Source of the DNA: Ulota crispa
Lineage: Eukaryota > Streptophyta > Bryopsida > Orthotrichales > Orthotrichaceae
DNA: 64,000 nucleotides
Direction: 5' to 3'
NCBI GenBank assembly: GCA_963920765.1
Contig: OY987247.1
Span: 17,890,471-17,954,470 of the forward strand
Position 1 is the stretch's first letter. The number at the start of each line of letters is the position of its first letter. This document shows positions 48,587 to 59,302 of this stretch, piece after piece. A model generated the notes under the pieces. It did not search any database and was not told the DNA's origin. It saw nothing but the letters and a program-made list of their open reading frames with translations. The translations under genes and the position numbers were made by a program.

Positions 48587-48956
48587 ATTGTCAATAGTAT
48601 CAATCTAGAATTTACTAAATAAGTTGGATTTTATATTAACAAATGTCCCAGCACATTTTTATCATGAGTGAAAATCATGCCTTGATGTAACAAATTGCAA
48701 CTGAAAACCAAATAAAACATTATGATACCTTATGGAATATAAGTGACAATTTGTTAGCAAGAGAAATTGAGGTATCGACCAAACTAATAACATTGTCTTT
48801 TTTTAACTGGCATGTTTGCACAATAGAAATACTCTATAACATGTAATTTGTCACCTCTTTATATGACCCCACTTTGGCCATGTACTACGTTTGAAATAGT
48901 ATTTAATTTTTTAATTTTTTTTGTTAGAAGGCAACAAGAAAGAATTGCATATAGCT

Positions 48957-49189
48957 TAACCCTTAAGAGTCAAAAAGGCCCTTTGCGACCAATACAATAT
49001 GGGATATTTTTCTTGTATTTGGAATGGATCCACACCTCTACTACATTTGAGATCAACAAAGAAGTTGGAATATAGATAAATGTAGTTCTAGTGAGCTATT
49101 TGAGATCTCAAGTTAAAATTTCTTATTGGTCGCACATGCCAAAAATACGGCAATGTATCTACTATGCCCTCCTAATGTTTAGGGGTTAA
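48957..49189. mobile_element. Short TTAACCC-ended element, second copy of the 28270-28487 family
   Basis: Left end TTAACCCTTAAGAG, right end TTTAGGGGTTAA. Shares AAAGGCCCTTTGCGA, GTATTTGGAATGGATCCACA, GATCAACAAAGAAGTTGGA and TTAAAATTTCTTATTGGT with 28270-28487. Confidence 0.85.
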
Positions 49190-50066
49190 CAACGTTGAGA
49201 TGTCCTCTTCCAAGATTGAGGATTAGGGGGTGCCTTTGTAACTCTAGTTAGTAATGAGCAATCAAAAGTTTTAGCAACACTTCACGGGGAACTTTTGAAC
49301 TCTTTGAGACCTAAAATTGCAAAGATAGTACCAGCTTGAAAGAGCAAGTCAAATCAATATAGTCCAAATCCATGCACTCTTGCCTTTTTGTTATTTCCAA
49401 AAACACACCTCTTGCACAAGAGCTCAAATGCCATTTAGAATGAGAATTGAAAGAGAGGCCACATGAAGGGTGCCCTCTCTTGATTTATAAATTATTGACT
49501 TAGAATCTCATGCCTATGAACAATTATAGATATAACGCGTTGTTTGTTAAATTGGGAAAATTATTACATTTTGGGACTTATGAAGGTTTCAGGTGGCCAC
49601 CTGTATCTGAGCTCACAACGCTTTTTTTGGTACATGTGCCCTCACTTGCGTGGAGAAATTTGAGAGGGAAAAAATCTTAGTGGCTCAGACTGAATTTGAT
49701 ACCTTCAAATTTGGTTTAAGGTGACTTTTTGGGTTTAAGGTGGAGTACAAATTGGTACCTCTGTATTTCCCAATTTAATTAATTATAACGCGTTATATAA
49801 ATTGTTTTGTAAAAATCAGTAAATAAATTAGTAAACAGCGGTCAACATAATTACTCATTTTCCCTTGGTGAATCAAACTCCTCAATCTTCCTTTTCGTAG
49901 TCCTTGGGGCTTACATGCAAGATTATTTTGCATTTCTTCTTGCATTTGCACAAATAATTTCACTTCTCTCAAATCATGTCTCTCTAGAGTGAATTGAGGA
50001 AAAATTAAGAAAGAAAAACTTCATCTAAAGCTCCTAGCCATTTAACTACATAATACAACAACAGAA
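49190..50066. other. AT-rich intergenic DNA
   Basis: No gene or element recognised. TAACGCGTT occurs twice (near 49533 and 49787) in otherwise dissimilar sequence. Confidence 0.35.
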
Positions 50067-50314
50067 TTAATAACATCCATGGAGCTTATACAAAGACCCT
50101 TGACTGATACTTGGTTGCAAAAATAGGAAAAAATCGGAAAGTTGAAAATTATATCTCAGGGGAATTCGGTCCAAGTTGGAGTTCACTATAGCCAAGCTGA
50201 TGAACCAGAATTTGAATGAACTGGTTTGAAGCACATCTCTCTTAGTTGCACAAATACACAGAAAGTAAGCATCCTCAGTTTGCCGCAAAGGACTTTGGAA
50301 ATGAACAAACGTAC

Positions 50315-51410
50315 CTTCTCTTTGCTGGAGATCCCTCTCAACAGCTCGCAGGATCTCACAAATGTCCTGGAACACCGGTCGATGGGAGGGATCGTTATTC
50401 CAACATGCCGAAATCAAAGACGCCAGCATTGTTGGACATTCGGACGGAAGATGGGGCCTTGCACCAGATGTAATTTCCTTTCGTAATCTAAACAGGTTCA
50501 GATTTGATGAACACGGCAGCGCTCCCAATATATAGGAACACGTTAAAGCAAAGCTGTAAATATCAGCTCGCTGCATCTCGGATCCCGCATTTTCCAATAC
50601 TGCTGAATGCGAAAATGTTTCTGTCCAAATATTCTCAGGATCGTCAGTGGATGACCCTAAAAGGCCTTCAAACAACTCTGGTGCTTTCCATTTCAGAACC
50701 TGGAAACATCGTGCACGATGCGACATCAAAGCTGTGGACCTTTTCTTGGTTTCGGTCATGCCAAAGTCAGCTACCTTGACCGACATGGAGCCTGTTACCG
50801 AATCAACTAAGACGTTGTTCGGTTTCAGGTCACCGTGGGCCAGGTTTTGGTCATGCACATATTCCATTCCAAAAGCAATTTGCAACATGATGTGGACCGC
50901 GTCACGCAACGAAAACGGAAGTATATAACACGGGAACGGAAGTCTATAACGATCAAATAACATCATAAGATCGACAGCGATCATAGCTTCCTTCTCCATG
51001 GCCTCCTTTCGCTTTTCCACGACGCTGAAAAGATCGTGCTTCATATGCTCCGTGATAAGAGAACAGCTTCTTCTGTCAACGGTCCAACCCAAGGTCTTCA
51101 CGATGTTTGGGTGATCGAGATCAACCAAACGAGCTGATTCGTTCTCAAAGACAACTGCCGGAACTGCTGGAAAGGCTTTTCTCACAAGCAAAGGCATTCC
51201 GTGCGTTTCTCTTGACCATGTTGTCTCATAGATTATTCCAGAGCAACCTTGACCCAAAAACCTCCCGGGGGTCAGATCACTAGACCTCACTCTCCCGTTG
51301 CGACGGGGTAACACTTGCTCTTTGATACGCGCTCTGGACCACTGTACCAAAGCGACACCCAGACGATATCCTTGACCTATGAACCATGCCAAAATGCTGA
51401 AAAACGGTTC
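50315..51410 (-). CDS. TKL-type protein kinase (partial gene model)
   Basis: One long exon encodes a complete serine/threonine (TKL-like) kinase domain. The frame is open from 51419 to a stop at 50067 but has no ATG at its start. A CAG acceptor at 51411-51413 suggests the exon begins at 51410 and that an upstream exon supplies the start. A donor GTACGT at 50314 follows AERDLQQRE-like sequence, so the exon probably ends at 50315. Motifs in order, counted from the first codon of the open frame: glycine loop GQGCSG (56-61), lysine in VRKAF (81), HGDLKPNN (195-202), DFG (218-220), APE (246-248), DIYSF (286-290), HRP (346-348). All catalytic residues are present. HGD replaces the usual HRD, as in non-RD kinases. 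The N-terminus has a hydrophobic stretch (PFFSILAWFIGQGYRLGVAL). Confidence 0.8.
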
Positions 51411-51419
51411 CTGACACAA

Positions 51420-52656
51420 GCAATGAAGAAATATTGATCCCGGTCACTGCATAAAGTACGTCCTAGTATGCTGTCCAATGCATCTCATCATTGCGGTTAA
51501 GCTTTCAAAGCATATGCCAATCTGTCGTTAGTATTGAAAAAATAGCAATAAAAGCAAACAAGTGCACTGAGCGTTAAAATTATCGAGTACAAAGTGCACC
51601 TGAAAGACAGACCTGAGGTGACCATGGACTAGATAGCTTGCAAGTGCATTGTGATAATAGGGTTTATAGGGGATGCATATCACACCATTCACGAAGTAAT
51701 AAGTGGTGACATATGCCTCCTACCAGCCATTGCGTTCTCAATGCAATACAGTACATTATTTAGCACAGCCACCAACTTAAACAGCAAAAAGTGCAAACAA
51801 GTCTGCACTGCACAGGGCTGTACTCATTGGAACAGAGCAACTGAGGTTGTGCAGCACTTGCCTCTAGAAAGAGAATGTGGCATTTGAGAAAGTTGACTGA
51901 CCAGAAAGACGATGAGCAGACGAAGAAAGTCGTAGAAGCTCTTGATCACATCCATAGCCGCAGCTTCGTTTGCACAAGCTGGCTAGCCTTCGAGAGGTTG
52001 TGTAAGCACAAGGTCTCTTTGACAGAAAAGCGCGGCCATCTGCCTTCCCGCCATCCACTGCGCCTAGCCTGTGGAATTCTAGGACACATAAGATCACCTG
52101 CCCTCGGATGGCTTACATCGGCAGGTTTCCTCCGTCTAGCGATCGACAGAAACACTCTCCCGATGCTCCCGCCTCTGCTACGCTTTCCTAGTATGGGAAC
52201 AGAAGCATCACCGCTCGGCTTCGCAAAGACAGACAAGCCTGAAACAACTTAGAGTCAAATTCGACTCCCAGCCAGCGCTCAGGTTCAAACGCGCAGTTGA
52301 AACTACTTCATAACTGCCAAATTTCCTACACCCAATCGCGCTCATGCAGGTATCACAAGCGTGTCAAAATTTAACTCGACTGGTGCTCTTAATGCATCGA
52401 GCACGCATTATTCACACCAACAAGCTTTGGTTTTTCAGATTCACGTCAGACGATCCAGCGGAAAAACTTGACGATGAATGGTTTAAGGCGGACGAGCAAC
52501 ACAGGCTATGGCAGTAGTACCATTTTAACGAGGCAAGCATAGCCAAGCCCACGGTGAGGGCATCCGCTCCCTTGTACGCAAAACCCTCAATCTCAATAGC
52601 ACGACGTGTTTTGCTCACCGCAGACTCACAACCGCCATAAGCTAGCCAGTGCTTGC
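51420..52656. other. Gene-like GC-richer DNA upstream of the minus-strand kinase
   Basis: Probably the promoter, leader and 5' exon(s) of the kinase at 50315-51410. On the minus strand, ATGGCGGTTGTGAGTCTGCG is followed by a GTGAGC donor (52637 down to 52612), a candidate first exon. Frames of 60-125 codons exist on both strands (51875-52252 plus, 51946-52236 minus) without recognised domains. The exon structure could not be resolved. Confidence 0.3.
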
Positions 52657-53042
52657 TTAACCCTTGAACGTCGAGGCGGACGTTTATAGTCCGCTGGCCT
52701 CACAAATAAAAAGGACTGTGCTGCACAGAAAAAAAGCACAGAAAAAAAGCAGTTTCCGTCTGATTTTTTTTCAGAAGTGACCATATAGACATGGGCTACC
52801 ATGGATGGTAAAAAACAACCTCATAAAATATATTCATATTTTTATATGATCAAAATTGTGAGAAGATTCGGAGATAGTGTGTTAGGTCCCATGCTGCCCT
52901 TTCTACCATTTTCATGAGGGCATCATGCGTTATTGACTTTTGCAACTGCAGGGAACAATTTGATAGGTGGGCACTTGCTCTCAACAGTGAGAGAACTGTA
53001 GTTGGGCTAGTTGCGGTGACTAGCCCGGTGTTTAAGGGTTAA
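52657..53042. mobile_element. TTAACCC family element, copy B
   Basis: Left end TTAACCCTTGAACG, right end TTTAAGGGTTAA. Shares with 9051-9426 a GATTTTTTTTCAGAAGTGA-like string, GTTAGGTCCCATGCTGCC, and GGGCATCATGCGTTATTGAC. It is followed immediately by copy C in the same orientation. Confidence 0.85.
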
Positions 53043-53405
53043 CCCCTAAAATCCAAGTAGAACAATTTTTGTCCTCAGCTTGTAAAAAACATCTTGCATG
53101 ACAAGTAAAAGTTGCTTTTCATCTGATTTTTTTTCAGAAGTGATCATAAGCACATGGTTCATTGTGGAAGGTAAAAAATATCCTCACCAAATGCACTCAT
53201 TTTTTTTAGTAACTCAAATTGTGAGAAAATTCAAAGTCACTGTGCTAGGCCCCAAGTTGCCCTTATTGCAATTTTGAAGAGGTTAGCATGTTTTGTTGAC
53301 TTTTGTAGCTTTTAGAAACAATACTACAAGTGCTCACATATCAAAACACTGCAGAAGCTACAACTAGGGCAAGCCGCAGTCGCCCACCCAACGCTTAACC
53401 GTTAC
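53039..53405. mobile_element. TTAACCC family element, copy C
   Basis: Starts TTAACCCCTAAAATCC directly at the end of copy B, sharing the TTAA. The interior matches copies A and B (TGATTTTTTTTCAGAAGTGA, GCTAGGCCCCAAGTTGCCC, GTTGACTTTTG). The right end is degraded (GCTTAACCGTTA). Confidence 0.8.
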
Positions 53406-54588
53406 AGGATAGGCCAATCATGGATTTTCTATGGAATTGTAATCATCCTTTAGGAGTTATTTTGGCAATGTAATCAACATCAAAATTTAATATTATAATT
53501 TCAATAGAAGAAGGTAAGTGCATACTACATGTATAAAAAACATTCATAAATTTTGGTGAAAATTTGAAATTATTGTAATTTTTTGAAGCAAATGCTAAAA
53601 AAATTTATATCAATTACAAAATATATTCAATTATGCCATTTTTTTTACCATGGACGTGAATCACAATGAAGATCATCATGATGGAATTTTTCTTTCCATG
53701 TTGGTAAAATTAGAAAAAGTAACCATTACATGGTAAGAGGTATTCAACTTGTGATAACTAGTGATATAAATTTCAAAACTTAAATTTTTTCAGAAACTTA
53801 AAGTACAAGGAGAAACTAGATCCAATAAGCTTTCTATTGATATTTATGCTCAAATTAAAAACCTATCATTTTAATAGCTCACATTGAGTTTTGGTAAAAA
53901 GATCCTCAATACTCAAAATACACTATACAGTGGTGCATCTTTACTACTCTATTGGCAAGTGAGACCCTTTTGTGAACATTGTGCATGCAAAAGCTATTTA
54001 TTTACATACTCTAGAGTCTAGATTGCCCTATTCATATTCCAACAGAACCTTGAATGAGAAATTGTGTTATTCCATTGTCAAAGCAATTTCCAGCCATCTA
54101 GAAGCCAAAAAATGGCTACAACGACATTTAAGGGTTAAGGGTTAAATGTAGCTTGAACACTAAAAATTTTAGGGTTTGATGAATCATTATTGCACCCAAA
54201 TCTAGGACAATGGAAACTTGTTGACTAGTTGACACAAAAGGCCCACAATTGAAGCTTGACACCTAATGTTGTACGCATTTAATGCTTGCTTGTACTTGAT
54301 TGCAATGTGCAAGGAGATTTTGAGTTTTTTTGGTTAAAAGCCTACATTTCTCATTTTCATCTAGTTTTTCAGTGGATGCTCTAACTATTTGCCATATACC
54401 TACACAATAATTGGAAATTTTCCCAAAACTAAGTCGATTTTTAGCCAATTTATTTAGATTTCAATCGGTTTTTGCACATTTCATTCAGCTGACTTTCTAT
54501 TGTTTTTTGGCTCTCCCCATTCATTACTTGATTGAGTGTTAGCGCGAAACATAGGAAATTTGAACAAACCCATGATTGTGAATGCACC
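53406..54588. other. AT-rich intergenic DNA
   Basis: TTTAAGGGTTAAGGGTTAAA at about 54128 resembles the right end of another TTAACCC element. No gene. Confidence 0.4.
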
Positions 54589-55090
54589 CTAGACAACTGC
54601 TTTCAAAAGCGAGGTCCAGGTTGCGTGTAAGGGTGCGGCTGCTGTGACAACATTATGTCCTGAGATAAAGGTAGCACGAGAGTCAATACACGGCGATGCT
54701 TCTCGAATTCTTCCATGCTTAGAATAGTTATAAACAAATGAGAGCTCTACAGCCACCGCTGACGTGAATCGAAGAAGATAACTGGCCAAGTTGCTACCGA
54801 TGACTCCATCATTGTACGCAAGTCTCCTCCGTGCTACCGATGGTTCCATAACTGTACGCAAGTCTCCACCTTGCTACCGATGATTCCATAGCTCTTCGCC
54901 AATCCCGCTGGGCGTACCACACAGGCACACATACGTGTTTGTGGGGCCGGGGTAAAAAAGCTTTGCTATTTCAAACGCCAGAAAATGCAAGACTTTAGAA
55001 ATTACCATCACGAGATTGAATTTGGGAATATTGAATCCACAATCGGATTCAGAGCAAAAGTTTGCTTAAATCTTACCCCAAATTTTCACT
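54589..55090. other. GC-richer patch with a 45-bp tandem repeat
   Basis: At 54793-54898, GCTACCGATG(A/G)(C/T)TCCAT is repeated about 2.4 times with TGTACGCAAGTCTCC between. A 90-codon minus-strand frame (54589-54861) covers it and has no recognised domain. Possibly a gene relic. Confidence 0.4.
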
Positions 55091-55098
55091 AGCTCCCT

Positions 55099-56382
55099 TA
55101 AGAGCATTGCCACCCGTTCTACAAAATGGAAGCCAATTTGCAAGCCCATCAATTCAATTTGCAAGCCATGGAAGAAGGGTCACCCCACTCATAGCCTCTT
55201 AACCCTTTAAAGAACACGGGACCATATTTTGGCTGTTGGGAGTGGTTTTTGGCATGTAGGTTAAAATCGCTCAATAATTTGGAATTTGGTCTTGAAGTAC
55301 ACATGTGATCACAAGAATTTTGCATCCATCTAAAAAAATAACAATGCAATCGGGTATTTGAGTTGACAAATAATGGTGTTTATATGGCATGGCTTCAAAA
55401 TATGTATCCATTTTTTGTCAAAGATGGATCAAAGCAACAACACAATACATCAAGTATGCAAGAAGAGTGTCAAATTTCAATTGTACAATTCTAAAAAAAT
55501 TCAAATTGCTTAAGAAATACGCATGTATTGTTTCCCTATATGGTAGTAGTATAATTGTAGTACTTGAAGATCTACTAAAATGGTGTTGTCATTTTAGCTT
55601 TAAAATTTGTCATCTTATATTTAAGGCCAATTCTTGATTGTTTTCACCAATTGAATTTCCATAACAATTATCAAATTTCTTGTAGAACTGTTTTAGAGTA
55701 GCAAAGAAAGTGGGTTTTTTTACCCTTTTTGTCCACTTAGCTACACCTTGTGATTGCTATTTTTGTCTATTTTGTGTGAAACTAGTCTTGTTGGAAAGGT
55801 GGGAAACCTTGCTTTCTAGAAATGTAAGGCTCTTTTCAATCAAAGCTTGCATGAAGCAATAACATTCAAAACCACACAAGCATGAAACACTATAGGTTTT
55901 GCGCATATGGCTCACTCAATCATTATAATGTTTCACCTCCAGTAGTAGATCTAGCTGAAATTTTGGTGCTTTAAAGTGAACAAGGTGTACTTCCCATTTG
56001 TACAGTTGGCTTACTGAAAATGGGTCCATATTTGAGTTAGTTGCACATCTAAGCTTACAGCCCTTGTTTTTAGTGGATTTTGTGAAAATGGGTGTGGTTT
56101 TTAAAGGGTTAAGAGGCCATCTCCACCCAATTGGCTACGTCCACATTCATGGATCAAGTCCTTGTTTGTTGGAAAAGTGCAAAAGGTGCTTGTCTCATGC
56201 AATTTGCAATCCGGTTTGGAGGCCACCCTTTGGCTTGCAAAAAGCCCAATTTTGCAAGCCACTAGAGACTTTTGGCTTGACCTCTCAGCAAGTTCATCTA
56301 TTATGCAAGACGAGTGGGGCAATTTTGCAAGCCAAATAGCAACAAGCCATCTGTTTTTGGGACCGGGTGGTGATGCTCTAAT
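55099..56382. mobile_element. Outer MITE-like element with AGAGCAT(T/C)(G/A)CCACCCG ends
   Basis: Left end TTAAGAGCATTGCCACCCG; right end on the opposite strand TTAGAGCATCACCACCCGG. It encloses the element at 55195-56115. In its own DNA, GCAAGCC-type strings repeat on both sides of the inner element. GAGCATC-like ends are typical in style of PIF/Harbinger MITEs. Confidence 0.6.
55195..56115. mobile_element. Inner TTAACCCTTTAAA element nested in 55099-56382
   Basis: Left end CCTCTTAACCCTTTAAAG, right end on the opposite strand CCTCTTAACCCTTTAAAAAC. About 920 bp with small frames but no recognised protein. Confidence 0.65.
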
Positions 56383-57327
56383 ACTAGAAAAATCTGGTGA
56401 AAAATGGATGAAATTGCCAAATTCCTCCCCAAGCCAACAACAAACTTGCTAGATTTTGGGTAAAGTTTACTAAAATTAGAATATTTTATGGATGAACAAG
56501 CACATGCCGATGATTCTATCTAAATTCTACCCATTTTTTCCTTAGTTGTTTGCATTGTTGGGTACGAGTTACTTTACCCTTGTAGAATAAAAAAAAAACC
56601 CTAATTCAAAAACCCCAATAATGTTGCGGAACTCCATGAAGTGGTGAAGGACATAACATTGTTTATCTGGTCTTGTTCCTCCCCCAATTAGAGGGATATT
56701 TGTGCCTGGATACCTGGGTAGAGTTTAGTTAGAGATCTCCATTGATGTTGGCCAAGAGCTCACGAATGACATTGACTGGGGATCCTATATTGGGGGAGCA
56801 AAAGGGAACCCCAGTGAAGGTTAACAATGTTATGGAAATAGGGTAACCAACTCCCAAATAGGAGCAGACTCTTACTTTTACCCTCGTCTGTGAAACAGCG
56901 AAGCTTTTTTGCCCTGGCCCAGCAAACAAGGTGTCAGCGTCATTTAATCCCGCGTGAGATTTCGTGTTCCTCGGAAAGCACTTTCCTGTTTCGGCCTGGT
57001 TTTGGTATGGTCCAGAGCGCCACTGTGCGGAGTGCGGACTAAGTTACCCTCTTGCACCTAGCAGTATTACCTTCCCTACCATGTGGCGCGTCTTGAGGTC
57101 GGGCTCCTGAATTTGACTGCAACTACTATTGCTCTTCTGAGTTGTTAGCACAGGCTCTGCCTAGATGATCTTTCATTTGACGGGATGCACGCATTTCAGA
57201 CAGGTATTTGAACGTGTATTCCATAGATTCAGAGAGTGACGCGGTTCTGGCTAGTAATGCCTTCCAAATTAGTTGTTGCTTGTCACTCACTTAGACCAAT
57301 GTTTCCCGTGACTGGTGTTTACCGTAA
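56383..57327 (+). promoter_or_regulatory. Upstream region of the plus-strand kinase
   Basis: GC rises from ~56640 onward. A possible short first exon is at 57168-57206 (ATGATCTTTCATTTGACGGG, ending in CAG before GTATTT), which could be spliced to the long kinase exon; this is unproven. Confidence 0.35.
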
Positions 57328-57438
57328 AGCTTGATCGAAGCTGCTATTCTTTTCAATCCTTCCATATCAATAGCAGCTGTACTGGACCGTATATGCATTG
57401 ACCTAGGAGACGTAGTAGATAAGTTCCGCCTTGTCAAA

Positions 57439-59082
57439 ATGAGTATGATCTACTTTGAGCTGGCGCAGGGGTCCTCCATGAGATTATGTCTTAAAATGGA
57501 GGAAATGTTTCCCGACCTTCGAGGATGGCAACTGGAGCTCATGATTCAGCTATGTCTCGTTGCTTACAATTCCGAGATCTACGATGGTGTCGGTCGTGAT
57601 GCATGGCTCCGAACAACCATTTCCTTGCCCGAGTGCAACAGGTCCATTTTCTCCAAGTTGAGCGACGAATGTGCTGTGATGGGGAGAATCGCTGCGCTCA
57701 ATGCCGCATGGCCAACGTGTTGGAGCGACCTTAACAATGACGCATGGGCAACGTGTTGGAGAGACCTGCAAAAGCTGCATCGTGAACTTGCTGTGCGAGT
57801 AAAGATTCACAGTAACATTGTGCCTCGGGATGCATACCGAGAGAAGATTATCCAGGAGCTACATCAACACGACCCAGTCACACGACAAGCATTTCGAAGG
57901 GACTTCTATCCCATCAGAGTCTTGACGGATGCTGTGAAGGAGGCGAAATCGGCCTCGCAAAAGAGGACGGAGTGGCGAATGAAAGGTGGACGATGTGAGC
58001 ACTTGCACCTGCCTAGCAAGGACGTTCCTCATGTGTTTCCAAGGGATCGCCTCCGTGAAGTGAAGCGTACCCTCGTAAACAGAATGGAAACCCTCGGCAA
58101 TGGTGTATGCAAGGTTTCTTGGCGCAACGGAATCTACGCCAGGAAATCGTTTGAATATATTCACAGTTTCGAGAAAGAGCGCGACGTCGCTATCCGGGTA
58201 TCTCATCCTCACATCGTTCACCCTATCGCCCAAAGCTCCAACGTGGAAGGCCACCGCTGCTTGCTTATGGAAGTGCTCGGGAGCAATCTCCAGAGGTTTG
58301 CTATTGAGCAAGATTTTGCACCCACTGTGGCTTCGCTCTTCATGGATTCCTTTTTCATGAGCCGTATGGATTCACTAGACGCATTGCTGCAAATCTCCCG
58401 AGGCATGAAAACCTTACATGAATCGAACGTGGTACACGGGGATCTGAAGCCTCAAAACATTCTTTATAGTCGTTTTGAAATGTCTGAAGATGCTCCGCGT
58501 CTTCTTGTCAAAATCGCGGACTTTGACCATGCCCAGTTCATCGTGCCAGGGGAAGCTTTCGTACCACTAGGTGGAACCACTAAATATGCAGCGCCTGAAG
58601 TTCTTAAGTGGACGCGGCTGAGAGTGCAGGATGTGCCACTCTCTGACCCTAAGAAACTTGACATCTACAGTTTCGGCAGTATCGCTTATGAGCTATTGAC
58701 AGGGCAAGAAGTTTACGATGGCCAGCTCCTTTTTGCAGACCACATAGGGAAAGTGGTTGAGGGCAAATTGCCACCACGTGGTTCCATCGAATTTGAACAT
58801 ACTTCAGCCATGGCCGCATGTTGTAACAAACTTCGAAAATGGCTTGCATGGCAGTGGATGAAATTGACATATCCTTATGAGTTGGTACAAAATTTGGAGA
58901 GCTGTTGGGAATTAGATCCTGGGAAGAGACCGACTTCCTCCGAACTTTGCGACGTACTTCAGAGATCCATGTCCGAAATGCAGCGTCGGGTGAGCTTCTG
59001 TCCATCCATTTCCTTCGTCCTCTTGTGTATCTTGGGTCCATGCATAGGGTTTGCACTTTGCACTAGTGGGGCTGACGTTTGA
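57439..59082 (+). CDS. TKL-like protein kinase with N-terminal helical region and DFD instead of DFG
   Basis: The first in-frame ATG is 57439, giving 547 residues to the TGA at 59080. The frame is open back to 57328 and that stretch (SISIAAVLDRICIDLGDVVD) is also helix-like, so an upstream exon may supply the true start. Residues 1-180 look alpha-helical and are of unknown family; a HeLo/MCA-type helical bundle as in MLKL-like kinases is possible. The kinase domain spans about 216-512: degenerate glycine loop LGNGVCKVSW (219-228), lysine in ARKSF (236), HGDLKPQN (333-340), ADFD (360-363), APE (385-387), DIYSFG (408-413), KRP (496-498). DFD in place of DFG, and the thin glycine loop, cast doubt on activity. 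A GTGAGC donor at 58990 follows EMQRR; without splicing the protein gains a hydrophobic tail (SFVLLCILGPCIGFALC). Confidence 0.85.
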   Translation: MSMIYFELAQGSSMRLCLKMEEMFPDLRGWQLELMIQLCLVAYNSEIYDGVGRDAWLRTTISLPECNRSIFSKLSDECAVMGRIAALNAAWPTCWSDLNNDAWATCWRDLQKLHRELAVRVKIHSNIVPRDAYREKIIQELHQHDPVTRQAFRRDFYPIRVLTDAVKEAKSASQKRTEWRMKGGRCEHLHLPSKDVPHVFPRDRLREVKRTLVNRMETLGNGVCKVSWRNGIYARKSFEYIHSFEKERDVAIRVSHPHIVHPIAQSSNVEGHRCLLMEVLGSNLQRFAIEQDFAPTVASLFMDSFFMSRMDSLDALLQISRGMKTLHESNVVHGDLKPQNILYSRFEMSEDAPRLLVKIADFDHAQFIVPGEAFVPLGGTTKYAAPEVLKWTRLRVQDVPLSDPKKLDIYSFGSIAYELLTGQEVYDGQLLFADHIGKVVEGKLPPRGSIEFEHTSAMAACCNKLRKWLAWQWMKLTYPYELVQNLESCWELDPGKRPTSSELCDVLQRSMSEMQRRVSFCPSISFVLLCILGPCIGFALCTSGADV

Positions 59083-59302
59083 ATATCAACATTGTCGGCT
59101 TAGTTAAATTGGCCGTATTCGTTAGTGAAATGTAGTGACGTAATAATCCTCGCAAAGATCTGATTTTAGTCCACAAACTAGGATGAGGGTGGTATAAATT
59201 TTAGGTTTAGGTCGTGCAATCTAATCCGTGTCATTTTAACCAAATTGGCTTTTAATGCTTTTATATGTTATTTTAGATACTTTGCTTCACGATTAAAAAT
59301 AA
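59083..59302. other. Downstream region of the plus-strand kinase
   Basis: AT-rich, no further exon confidently recognised. If the intron at 58990 is real, a 3' exon should lie here or beyond. Confidence 0.3.

Noticed and set aside
51875-52252. Plus-strand frame with VVEALDHIHSRSFV resembling a kinase loop
   Set aside because: The short string resembles LDHIHSRG of kinases but nothing else of a kinase domain follows; it lies in the probable 5' region of the minus-strand kinase.
57859-58311. A 150-codon minus-strand frame inside the kinase
   Set aside because: Opposite strand of a clear kinase domain; no independent motif.
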